Shown in pieces: positions 7,043-13,654 of a stretch of 25,791 nucleotides of DNA (position 1 is its first letter; every line of letters begins with the position of its first letter). This DNA comes from Candidatus Gastranaerophilales bacterium (GTDB taxonomy: Bacteria > Cyanobacteriota > Vampirovibrionia > Gastranaerophilales > Gastranaerophilaceae), in NCBI GenBank assembly GCA_944325615.1, contig CALVAU010000012.1, positions 1-25,791 of the forward strand, given 5' to 3'. A program made the position numbers and the translations under genes. The notes below the pieces were generated by a model that saw nothing but the letters and a program-made list of their open reading frames with translations, did not search any database and was not told where the DNA came from.

Positions 7043-8032
7043 ATGATAGATACACTTTATGAGGCAAAACCTCTAGAGGAACAATATTATAAAAGTTTTG
7101 CAACCGTCTATGACGATTTTCGGAACAGAGCAGTTCTAGAATATAGGTTTGAATTGGAACCTCTTGATTATAGAGATTTTTTGGATGCACTCGAAAAAGA
7201 ATTAATTAATTGTATAGTTTTATTTGAAAACAATGTACCTGTTGCATTTTTGGTCTATACAACCGCAATATCGGAAGCTGTTGAATTGAATATAATCCAT
7301 TCTTTTAAGATGGAAAATATTATGACAAGAAGCAAATATCTGATAGAAGAATTTTTGAGAGAAACAAGAGAAGAAAGAAGAGAAAAAATTGTATGCTATC
7401 CGATGCTCGGCTCTCAAAAAACCCTGATAGGTGAAATTGCACGTTTTGGATTTAAATTTGTCGGGATTGCGGTTTTAAGATTTATGATGAGCGGCACAAA
7501 TTCAAGAGAAATTTTAAAACTAACAGAATTGACCGACTTAAACCCTTGCTATAAGATCGTAAGCTGGTCAGATGAATACTTTGATTCTGCTGTTGAAATA
7601 GTAAATGAAGCTTTCTCTACAAGTGCAGATGCCCTTTTCGATCCGAGATTTATGACACCTGAGGGAACTTATGATATTCTTGATAAAATAACCAATAATG
7701 TATATGCTGAGTTTTTACCTGAAGCAACAAGTGTACTACTATGCAGCGGTGTGCCAATCGGTTTTTGTTTTATGAATTTGACAGGCGGACAAATTGCAAA
7801 TATCCCGATAGTCGCTATCAAAAAAGAACATCAGGGCAAAGGACTTTCAAAACACATGCTAAAAGCATCAGTCGAAAAACTTATTGAATGGGTTGACAAT
7901 GGTGAAAAACCTATTACCGAAGTCAATACCTGCACTGAGACAAATAACTTCCAAGCCCTCAAAATGTATCGACATTTAGGTTTCAAAGAAGATTACAACT
8001 ATCCTCAATCATACCTTCCGATAAGAAAATAG
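7043..8032 (+). CDS. GNAT-fold acetyltransferase, probable tandem-domain protein
   Basis: The C-terminal half is a clear GNAT domain: a beta strand followed by the acetyl-CoA loop EHQGKGLSKHML (QGKG at 264-267) and the later NNFQALKMYRHLGF block (302-315), which ends with the typical LGF. The N-terminal half (1-150) has a similar strand-helix pattern (VPVAFLVYTT, GFKFVGIAVLRF) but no intact acetyl-CoA loop, so it looks like a degenerate second GNAT copy, as in mycothiol-synthase-like proteins. The substrate is unknown. A GGGGTG site precedes the ATG and the gene follows ribBA by 27 bp, so it may be co-transcribed. Confidence 0.8.
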   Translation: MIDTLYEAKPLEEQYYKSFATVYDDFRNRAVLEYRFELEPLDYRDFLDALEKELINCIVLFENNVPVAFLVYTTAISEAVELNIIHSFKMENIMTRSKYLIEEFLRETREERREKIVCYPMLGSQKTLIGEIARFGFKFVGIAVLRFMMSGTNSREILKLTELTDLNPCYKIVSWSDEYFDSAVEIVNEAFSTSADALFDPRFMTPEGTYDILDKITNNVYAEFLPEATSVLLCSGVPIGFCFMNLTGGQIANIPIVAIKKEHQGKGLSKHMLKASVEKLIEWVDNGEKPITEVNTCTETNNFQALKMYRHLGFKEDYNYPQSYLPIRK

Positions 8033-8058
8033 ACTTTTTTGCAAAAATCCGTTAAAAT
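8030..8058 (+). promoter_or_regulatory. Promoter for the 8065 gene, predicted leaderless
   Basis: A -35 TAGACT (8030-8035, its first three bases being the stop codon of the previous gene), 17-bp spacer, -10 TAAAAT (8053-8058). The ATG at 8065 begins 7 bp after the -10 box with no ribosome-binding site. Confidence 0.6.
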
Positions 8059-8064
8059 TAGTAT

Positions 8065-9141
8065 ATGGAAAATCTTAATCTTGGAAGTTTGATAGCAAAA
8101 TACATTAATTATAAACCTGTCCAAAAAGGTTCATCTAGTAGTGCTTCGCCAAACCCGGCTCCAAATACGCCATCTGCACCAAATTCACCAAAGCCTGCAC
8201 CATCTGCACCGACATATTCAGCACAAATGGGAACACTCACAGGTGGCGATCGTTCAATTTACATAAAAGATTTGCTCCAATTGCCAAGAAACATGAACGA
8301 ATTGCTGTTTATGATGCAAAAAAATCTTAATCAAATCCAATTTAACAGACTTTTTGAGCAGCAAATGGCAGCAAGAAGAAATATGCTCTCTCAGACGCAA
8401 GCTCAAATTCTTGCTCAACTGCAAGGACTTACAACAAGTGAAATGCAAAATATATTGAAAAGCCAAATAAATAATCAAATGGCTTCTTCCCTTAAAAATC
8501 TTCAACTTGTCGCAGGACAAATGATTAATATAAGTGATATCGCTTCACTCATCCAAGCAAACGGGAAAGATGCCGTTACCAAACTTATTCTTGCAATGGC
8601 AAACGCCGCTAAACAAGGGGTTAATGATCTTGGACAAATGAAAGAAACCGCAAAATTAATCAATGCAAGTATTGCACTTGCATCTACCGATAACCCAGCC
8701 CAAACTCTTAAAACTCTTATGCTTTTATATCTTCCTTGGCTTCCTTTGCATGAAGGAGCAGGATTTGACCTTGAAATTGAAGCCTCGGATAACGGAGGTG
8801 TCGAAAATGAAAGTATTCTTATAGTTACAATTACAACTGTCAACTATGGAATAGTTACTGCAACAATCATTCTCGAAACACCAAATTCTGTTCATGTAAA
8901 TATAGAATGCAGCGAAAAATTCCCGAAAGATGAACTTATGCTAAGGCTTGAAAGTGAGCAAAAACACTATTCTATGCAATCTGTTATATCATTCGAGACC
9001 AAGAAAACTCTGAATAATGCTCCCCAATCAGAAATTACGAACGCAAAAATAAACATGTCCCATACAAATGAAATCAGTCCATATCTTTTATTGACTGCTC
9101 ACGCAATTATACGCAACACAATTGAATTAGACAGGTTATAA
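8065..9141 (+). CDS. Unknown protein with a FliK C-terminal-like domain
   Basis: Three regions can be seen in 358 residues: a Pro/Ser/Asn/Ala-rich low-complexity linker (22-52), a long Gln/Met/Leu-rich helical region (65-215), and a strand-rich C-terminal domain (about 220-315) starting LLYLPWLPLHEGAGFDLEIE. That last pattern (a LYLP-like entry, a short hairpin, then VTITTVNYGIVTATIIL and a helix) resembles the C-terminal domain of flagellar hook-length proteins of the FliK type. This is recognition by eye and not certain. No flagellar gene is nearby and no signal peptide is seen. Transcription probably begins at the ATG itself. Confidence 0.6.
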   Translation: MENLNLGSLIAKYINYKPVQKGSSSSASPNPAPNTPSAPNSPKPAPSAPTYSAQMGTLTGGDRSIYIKDLLQLPRNMNELLFMMQKNLNQIQFNRLFEQQMAARRNMLSQTQAQILAQLQGLTTSEMQNILKSQINNQMASSLKNLQLVAGQMINISDIASLIQANGKDAVTKLILAMANAAKQGVNDLGQMKETAKLINASIALASTDNPAQTLKTLMLLYLPWLPLHEGAGFDLEIEASDNGGVENESILIVTITTVNYGIVTATIILETPNSVHVNIECSEKFPKDELMLRLESEQKHYSMQSVISFETKKTLNNAPQSEITNAKINMSHTNEISPYLLLTAHAIIRNTIELDRL

Positions 9142-9210
9142 ATTTACGTCTCAATTATATTTGAGCCGTCATCACAATATTATTAAACTTCATTAATTCC
9201 AAAAACTATT

Positions 9211-9399
9211 TTAATCGAGCAGATGTTCTAAGATTTTTGCATTATCTTCTGCTTTTTGTACCTGCTGAACGGTTGTACGACGCATATAAGTCCTTAATGC
9301 TTCACGAATCAACTCACTTCTTGTGCGTTGCTCATTGTTAGCAAGACCATCTACACGACTTAAAAATTCATCTGGCATAGTTACTAAAATTTTTGCCAT
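9211..9399 (-). CDS. Ribbon-helix-helix (CopG/Arc-like) regulator
   Basis: The 62-residue product begins MAKILVTMPDEFLSRVDGLA, a beta strand with alternating residues followed by NEQRTRSELIREALRTYM, the helix-turn-helix pair of the MetJ/Arc fold. The tail (QQVQKAEDNAKILEHLLD) is helical. Such proteins bind DNA as dimers and are often antitoxins, but no toxin gene adjoins it: the neighbours are a FliK-like protein on one side and a membrane-anchored heat-shock-like protein on the other. A GGAGGG site precedes the ATG at 9399. It may be a stand-alone regulator, perhaps of itself. Confidence 0.85.
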   Translation of the reverse strand: MAKILVTMPDEFLSRVDGLANNEQRTRSELIREALRTYMRRTTVQQVQKAEDNAKILEHLLD

Positions 9400-9423
9400 T
9401 CTACATTAACCCTCCATGCTATA

Positions 9424-9452
9424 ATTGTAACATATATTTATCTTTTTGACAA
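9424..9452 (-). promoter_or_regulatory. Promoter of the ribbon-helix-helix gene
   Basis: Minus-strand TTGTCA (9447-9452), 17 bp, TACAAT (9424-9429), the latter with an upstream TG in extended -10 position. Confidence 0.65.
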
Positions 9453-9483
9453 GATTATTAAGAGGATTAACCCAACTGCGCTA

Positions 9484-9513
9484 TGGACATTTAAGATAAA
9501 TTTGAAATATTAT
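9484..9513 (+). promoter_or_regulatory. Possible promoter of the Hsp20-like gene
   Basis: TGGACA (9484-9489), 18-bp spacer, TATTAT (9508-9513), followed about 22 nt later by a GAAAGGAG ribosome-binding site for the ATG at 9543. The region is very AT-rich, so other -10 boxes are possible. Confidence 0.45.
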
Positions 9514-9542
9514 AACATCGTAATATAAGAAAGGAGTGTTTT

Positions 9543-10091
9543 ATGGAAGAAAACAATTATGAAAACAAACATGAGCACAATCATGAACATTGTTTTTTGT
9601 GTGGACATCCGGTTGTAAAACATATTTTAGTCGGAATATTGGTATTTTTAGGAGCATTTTCTGCGTTTTATGTCGTAACTGATTGGCATTACAAACAAAT
9701 GCTTGATCCGATAGTCCAAATGAGAAAAATTGACAGAATGATGGATAATGAAGTTCGTAAAGCTGAAAAAATGGCTCATCGAGAAATGTTAAAAGGGGAT
9801 TGGCTTGAGCATAAAGCAGGCGAAATCGTTCACATCGAAAAAACAGATGATGCTTACAAAATTATTATTAATCTAAGACCTTTTGATAATAATGAAAAAA
9901 ATGTTGAAGTAACAACTGAAGGCAACAAATTAACAGTAAATGCAGCAGGTGAGACAAAAAAGCGAAACAAAAATGCCATAATCCGTTTCACGCAAAGTTT
10001 TATTTTCCCTGAAGAAGCTAAATTATCAGAAATGAGTAAATACAAAGAAGGGGACAAATACATTATAGTCGTTCCGGTCGATGAAGACTAA
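9543..10091 (+). CDS. Membrane-anchored small heat-shock (Hsp20/alpha-crystallin-like) protein
   Basis: The 182 residues divide into a His/Glu-rich N-terminus with HEHNHEHCFLCGH (10-22, including Cys17xxCys20), one transmembrane helix (about 27-46, ILVGILVFLGAFSAFYVV), a charged linker (47-90), and a C-terminal domain (about 92-180) with the strand order of an alpha-crystallin domain: IVHIEKTDDAYKIIINL, KNVEVTTEGNKLTVNA, then FTQSFIFPEEA and YIIVVPV. Most Hsp20 proteins are soluble; anchoring one to the membrane with a possible metal-binding cytosolic head is unusual. A strong GAAAGGAG site precedes the ATG and a terminator follows the stop. Confidence 0.75.
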   Translation: MEENNYENKHEHNHEHCFLCGHPVVKHILVGILVFLGAFSAFYVVTDWHYKQMLDPIVQMRKIDRMMDNEVRKAEKMAHREMLKGDWLEHKAGEIVHIEKTDDAYKIIINLRPFDNNEKNVEVTTEGNKLTVNAAGETKKRNKNAIIRFTQSFIFPEEAKLSEMSKYKEGDKYIIVVPVDED

Positions 10092-10100
10092 TTAATTTAA

Positions 10101-10126
10101 AAACGGACTTAATGTCCGTTTTTTTA
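10101..10126 (+). terminator. Terminator after the Hsp20-like gene
   Basis: Stem AAACGGAC / GTCCGTTT around a short loop, followed by a run of Ts, 10 bp after the stop. It directly adjoins the -10 box of the next gene, so terminator and promoter are packed into about 40 bp. Confidence 0.85.
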
Positions 10127-10145
10127 TGCTAAAATTTTTATTATG
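10127..10145 (+). promoter_or_regulatory. Extended -10 promoter of the response regulator, predicted leaderless
   Basis: TGC-TAAAAT (10127-10135) ends 8 bp before the A of the ATG at 10143. No Shine-Dalgarno is present and the upstream bases are the preceding terminator. Confidence 0.6.
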
Positions 10146-10529
10146 AAAATATTAGTAACAGATGACTCAACAGGCTGGGTTGAATACCATATAAATGCTT
10201 TAAAACAAATTCTACCGAGCGACACGGAAATAGATTTTGCAAAAAGTGCCAGAGAGGGACTTGATAAAATAACTCTTAATATAGACACTCCTTATGATAT
10301 AATTTTCACTGACATGCAAATGGAGAGTGATTTTTTACCGCTTTATGCAGGAGAATGGTTTATAAAACAAATCAAAACCTATAAAGAATATGAAAATACA
10401 AGAATAATAATAATCTCAGCCGCTCCAAACATAAAGAAAATAGCTGAAAAATATAATGTTGAATTTCTGCCAAAGCCGATGTGCCAATTAAAAGAAAATT
10501 ATAAAAAGCTTTTTGAAATAGAAGATTAA
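10143..10529 (+). CDS. Single-domain response regulator (CheY-like receiver)
   Basis: At 128 residues this is only a receiver domain, with no output domain. The acidic pocket is present (Asp7, Asp8), the phospho-acceptor is Asp57 in IIFTDMQM, Ser92 takes the Thr/Ser position in IIISAAP, and Lys111 is in FLPKPM. It should be phosphorylated by a histidine kinase and act through protein contacts, but no kinase is in the window. The loop after Asp57 (ESDFLPLYAGEW) is longer than in CheY. It is convergent with the prepilin-like gene. Confidence 0.9.
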   Translation: MKILVTDDSTGWVEYHINALKQILPSDTEIDFAKSAREGLDKITLNIDTPYDIIFTDMQMESDFLPLYAGEWFIKQIKTYKEYENTRIIIISAAPNIKKIAEKYNVEFLPKPMCQLKENYKKLFEIED

Positions 10530-10564
10530 AAAATATTCAAGAGGCGTTAAATATCGCCCCTGAA
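10528..10564 (-). terminator. Terminator of the prepilin-like gene
   Basis: Minus-strand stem TTCAGGGGCG / CGCCTCTTGAA (one G-U pair, one bulged U; arms 10555-10564 and 10536-10546) with an 8-nt loop, followed by a T-rich run. It sits immediately after the stop of the minus-strand gene and between two convergent genes. Confidence 0.6.
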
Positions 10565-10567
10565 TTA

Positions 10568-11377
10568 TTACCTTTCAAATAGTGATTGTAACATCTGTTT
10601 ACAGTTTCTTCCACCTTTTTCTACTGGATGTCCAGCATAAGCTTCATAATATATTCCTTTTTTATAAGAACCAACTCTTTTAAATCTAAATAGATCATAA
10701 CCCCATTTATTAGGTCCTTTTTTGCCATTTATATCAATAATAGGAACTGTTTGGTCATAAGCTACAATTGTTAAACTATCAGCTAAAACTATTGAATTTA
10801 ATTTATTAAGTACACTTTCACGCATATTTTTATCCCCAGAAGTTGCAGAATTCAAATCTTCTTGAGTTAAAGAATCATCCTCTTCTTTTAAAATTGTATC
10901 TTTACCTTTGTAATGAACAGTACAACCATCTTCTTCTGTATGAGTACATTTTTGAATAACGTTCAAATTTTTTATAAAGGCAGCATTAAAAGCCTTACAT
11001 TCGGACATCGGACCACCATAATCAGAAGGCACAGGCGAACCATCAGGGTATCCGTATATACAGTTACCATTTTCATCCTTACTGATACATTCAACCGGAG
11101 GATAAGGTTTTTCACCAGATGGCCAATTATAACATAAAGGGATATAACCTAAATCTGCAATTGTTTTTTGAGTAGCAGTCTCCAAAACATTATACGCCTT
11201 CCTAAATCTTGCTTCAAGTTCTTTTTCCTGCGCTCTATTTATTACAGTCGGCAATGTCATTGCTGCTACTATTCCAATAATCCCGAGAGTTATTAGGACT
11301 TCTGCTAATGTAAAAGCGTATTTTTTGTCATTCTGAGTGAAACGAAGAATCTCATATTCGTCCTTTTTTAAGATCAT
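10568..11377 (-). CDS. Type IV prepilin-like / pseudopilin protein
   Basis: The N-terminal part carries a class III signal, KKYA|FTLAEVLITLG, with Ala at -1, Phe at +1 and the conserved Glu at +5, followed by a hydrophobic helix, so it should be cleaved by a prepilin peptidase and assembled by a pilus or type II secretion machine. The remainder is a globular domain with several Cys (CYNWPSGEKPYPPVEC, CTHTEEDGC) and a terminal WGYDLFRF...GRNCKQ segment common to pilin-like proteins of this lineage. I start at the ATG at 11377 (269 aa), which has GAGG 5 nt upstream. The frame stays open to a TTG at 11503 through repeat-like DNA and a G12 tract; see the findings for the alternative start at 11516. 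Confidence 0.75.
   Translation of the reverse strand: MILKKDEYEILRFTQNDKKYAFTLAEVLITLGIIGIVAAMTLPTVINRAQEKELEARFRKAYNVLETATQKTIADLGYIPLCYNWPSGEKPYPPVECISKDENGNCIYGYPDGSPVPSDYGGPMSECKAFNAAFIKNLNVIQKCTHTEEDGCTVHYKGKDTILKEEDDSLTQEDLNSATSGDKNMRESVLNKLNSIVLADSLTIVAYDQTVPIIDINGKKGPNKWGYDLFRFKRVGSYKKGIYYEAYAGHPVEKGGRNCKQMLQSLFER
11328..11352 (-). repeat. Short repeat-like element translated as ILRFTQND in the pilin leader
   Basis: The plus-strand text TCATTCTGAGTGAAACGAAG and following bases resembles a short dispersed repeat that I recall from many uncultured gut bacteria; read on the minus strand it becomes EILRFTQND in frame with the pilin. Only one copy is in this window, so its repeat status is from memory, not shown here. 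A GC-rich neighbour at 11380-11404 (GGCCTCGCCCTTAGGCTGAC) looks similarly foreign to the AT-rich surroundings. Confidence 0.45.
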
Positions 11378-11481
11378 TCGGGCCTCGCCCTTAGGCTGAC
11401 AGGGTAAAATCAGTTTTTTAATACTCAATAAATTTAATGTAAATCCTAAAAATTTTCCTTTGAGGAACTTATTCTCGGGTG

Positions 11482-11493
11482 CCCCCCCCCCCC
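11482..11493 (-). repeat. Homopolymeric G12 (C12 on plus strand) tract
   Basis: Twelve consecutive Cs on the plus strand in an otherwise AT-rich region, between a Shine-Dalgarno-equipped ATG (11516) and the prepilin frame. Long G tracts slip during replication and are a classic switch for surface proteins. Confidence 0.9.
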
Positions 11494-11522
11494 AGTTTTT
11501 CAATCATAGTCTGCATTTCCAG

Positions 11523-11578
11523 CTCCTTATATTTTTGTATTACTATTTAATAATATCATATTAGATAGGATTTATCAA
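11523..11578 (-). promoter_or_regulatory. Promoter and ribosome-binding site upstream of the G tract
   Basis: Minus-strand -35 TTGATA (11573-11578), 17 bp, -10 TATTAT (11550-11555) with TGA in extended -10 position. The transcript then has AAGGAG (11523-11528) 6 nt before an ATG at 11516. This is the best initiation site in the region, but in this sequence its frame stops after about 14 codons because of the G-tract length. Confidence 0.7.
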
Positions 11579-11582
11579 TATA

Positions 11583-11600
11583 TGCTATAATACAAAAATG
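11583..11600 (+). promoter_or_regulatory. Extended -10 promoter of uvrC, predicted leaderless
   Basis: TGC-TATAAT (11583-11591), a perfect extended -10, ends 7 bp before the A of the uvrC ATG. No ribosome-binding site lies between them. It is divergent from the prepilin promoter and their elements nearly touch. Confidence 0.7.
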
Positions 11601-13262
11601 AACGACAATCTTAAACAAAGTCTAAAATTATTACCATCACTTCCGGGATGTTATCTTTATTACAACAAGGATAATGAAATAATTTATGTCGGCAAGGCCA
11701 AAATTCTCAAACGCCGTGTGATGAGTTATTTTAATAAGAAACATCACGACAGTGTAAAAGTACAAGTATTGGTCTCTCAAATCGAGAGATTAGAATATAT
11801 CATTACCAATACAGAAGTTGAAGCTTTGATTTTAGAAAGTCACCTAATTAAAAAACACAAACCAAAATACAATATTCTTTTAAAAGATGACAAAAAATAT
11901 CCGTATTTTCTGATTACTGACGAAGCTTTTCCGAGAATTTCAGTTGTCCGCAAGAAAAATATTAACCCCGAAAAAGGACGTTATTACGGTCCCTATACGG
12001 ATATTCGGGCTATGTATTCGACACTTGATTTTTTAAAGAGAATTTTCCCGCTCAAACAATGCAAAACCCCAAAATTTAAAGACAGACCTTGTCTGTATTA
12101 CCAAATAGGAAGATGCATGGCACCATGTCAGAACAAAGTAACAAGTGAAGAATATAAAGAAATCGTCCATAAAGCAGAGCTTTTTCTATCAGGCAAGCAA
12201 TCTGAACTTATGGAACAGCTCAAAGCTCAAATGGAAAAATACGCTCAATCAGAACAATTTGAAAAAGCCGCAAGATTACGTGACAGTTATCTCGATTTGA
12301 AAAAAACACTTGAAAAGCAAAAAGTTGTTTATGAAAATACTAAACTTAACGAAGATATTATCTCATTCTTATCAGAAGACGGTATTTTCACAATAGTAAT
12401 CCTTATGGTAAGAGAAGGAAGACTTATTGATAAAAAAGATTTTGTATATGAAGTCGAAGATGAAGACCGAACAGAATTTTTTGCGACTTTCTTTAAAGAA
12501 TATTACAACTCTCTGACTCTCGGTTTCCCAGACAAAATCGTATCGAATGAACTCGAAGCAGTTGGGGAAAAAGAGCTCTATGAAGAATGGTTAGAAATTC
12601 TTTCTAAAAAGAAAGTAAAAATAAGTTATGGGAAATCTGCTCAAGGCAAAGAGCTTCAAATGCTTGCCGATAAAAATGCCCGAGTTGTATTGGACAATGC
12701 AAAACTGAAAAAAATGTCTAAAATACGAGATGATTTCAACGAAATAGGTTCATATTTGGCTGAAAAACTGCATTTACAAAACTTTCCTCACAGAATTGAA
12801 TGCTATGATATATCACATATTCAAGGAACCAACACCGTTGCATCAATGATTACCTTCATAAACGGACAAAGTAAAAAATCAGAATACAAACGCTTTAAAA
12901 TTAAGACAACAGAAGGTAAACCTGACGATTTTCTTTCTATGAAAGAAGTCTTGACAAGGAGATTGTCTCATCTGGGTGATAAAAATTGGGACAAACCTGA
13001 TTTGATGATAATTGACGGCGGCAAAGGCCAGCTATCAAGTGTTATGGAAATTATTGAGGGAATGGGAATTACGAATATAGATGTCGTAAGTTTAGCTAAA
13101 AAACATGAAGAAGTCTTTTTGCCTAAACAATCAGACCCTGTTATATTACCTCAAAACTCAAGTGCACTATTCTTATTCCAAAGAATAAGAGATGAAGCTC
13201 ACAGGTTTGCTATTACATATCACAGAAAACTAAGATCTAAATCAATGACTCAGAAAAAATAA
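11598..13262 (+). CDS. uvrC: Excinuclease ABC subunit C, lacking the C-terminal HhH domain
   Basis: UvrC makes both incisions in nucleotide excision repair. In order: a GIY-YIG nuclease (GCYLYY at 17-22, YVGKAK at 30-35, Arg40, Glu80); four Cys (155, 165, 173, 177) placed like the iron-sulfur ligands described in UvrC; a UVR helix pair for UvrB contact (about 200-235); and an RNase H-like nuclease with Asp404 (CYDISH), Asp473 (IDGGKGQ) and His535 (DEAHRF). E. coli UvrC is 610 residues; this stops at 554 right after HRKLRSKSM, where the tandem helix-hairpin-helix DNA-binding domain would begin. I see no continuation in other frames before the next gene. Confidence 0.95.
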   Translation: MNDNLKQSLKLLPSLPGCYLYYNKDNEIIYVGKAKILKRRVMSYFNKKHHDSVKVQVLVSQIERLEYIITNTEVEALILESHLIKKHKPKYNILLKDDKKYPYFLITDEAFPRISVVRKKNINPEKGRYYGPYTDIRAMYSTLDFLKRIFPLKQCKTPKFKDRPCLYYQIGRCMAPCQNKVTSEEYKEIVHKAELFLSGKQSELMEQLKAQMEKYAQSEQFEKAARLRDSYLDLKKTLEKQKVVYENTKLNEDIISFLSEDGIFTIVILMVREGRLIDKKDFVYEVEDEDRTEFFATFFKEYYNSLTLGFPDKIVSNELEAVGEKELYEEWLEILSKKKVKISYGKSAQGKELQMLADKNARVVLDNAKLKKMSKIRDDFNEIGSYLAEKLHLQNFPHRIECYDISHIQGTNTVASMITFINGQSKKSEYKRFKIKTTEGKPDDFLSMKEVLTRRLSHLGDKNWDKPDLMIIDGGKGQLSSVMEIIEGMGITNIDVVSLAKKHEEVFLPKQSDPVILPQNSSALFLFQRIRDEAHRFAITYHRKLRSKSMTQKK

Positions 13263-13270
13263 TAAATATT

Positions 13271-13600
13271 CTATTCGTTATCCAATTCTGCCAATTTAAT
13301 TATTTTCCATTGATCATTTAGAGATTGTAATACAACATCGTTACCAATCCACTGCATAACGTATCTTTCGTCCATTCCAAGACCGCCATCAATTTTGTTT
13401 ACATAAGGGAAAGAAAAAGCAGCTTCTGATATCCCGACTCTTATAATTACATGCGGGTTTGCATAACGTCTCGAATTCATACTTACAGTAAGATTATTGT
13501 ACCTTTGCAAACTCATGTGTTTCAAACCTCGATAGTTTGCGTGTTTATCAACGATAAAATCTTTTAAATCCAGTGCTAATTCATTAAACGTCTTACCCAT
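13271..13600 (-). CDS. Unknown 109-aa protein, tandem paralogue B
   Basis: I do not recognise the family. The product starts MGKTFNELALDLKDFIVD, has a conserved core NYRGLKHMSLQRYNNL, a strand with IIRVGISEA, and a near-terminal block LGMDERYVMQW. These same blocks occur in the gene immediately upstream (13655-13975), about 40-45% identical by hand alignment, so the pair arose by tandem duplication. No signal peptide, membrane segment or Cys motif is present. A GGAAGAG site precedes the ATG at 13600. The gene is convergent with uvrC (8 bp between stops). Confidence 0.75.
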   Translation of the reverse strand: MGKTFNELALDLKDFIVDKHANYRGLKHMSLQRYNNLTVSMNSRRYANPHVIIRVGISEAAFSFPYVNKIDGGLGMDERYVMQWIGNDVVLQSLNDQWKIIKLAELDNE

Positions 13601-13654
13601 ATTACTCTTCCAATCTCATATACATTTTTGATAATAACTTATTATAACATATTT

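Noticed and set aside
9211..9399. Toxin-antitoxin pair centred on the ribbon-helix-helix protein
   Set aside because: No short toxin-like ORF adjoins it on the same strand; the neighbours are larger unrelated genes with their own promoters.
10913..11137. Plus-strand ORF inside the prepilin gene
   Set aside because: It is a shadow of the minus-strand gene, without ribosome-binding site, and its product has no recognisable features.
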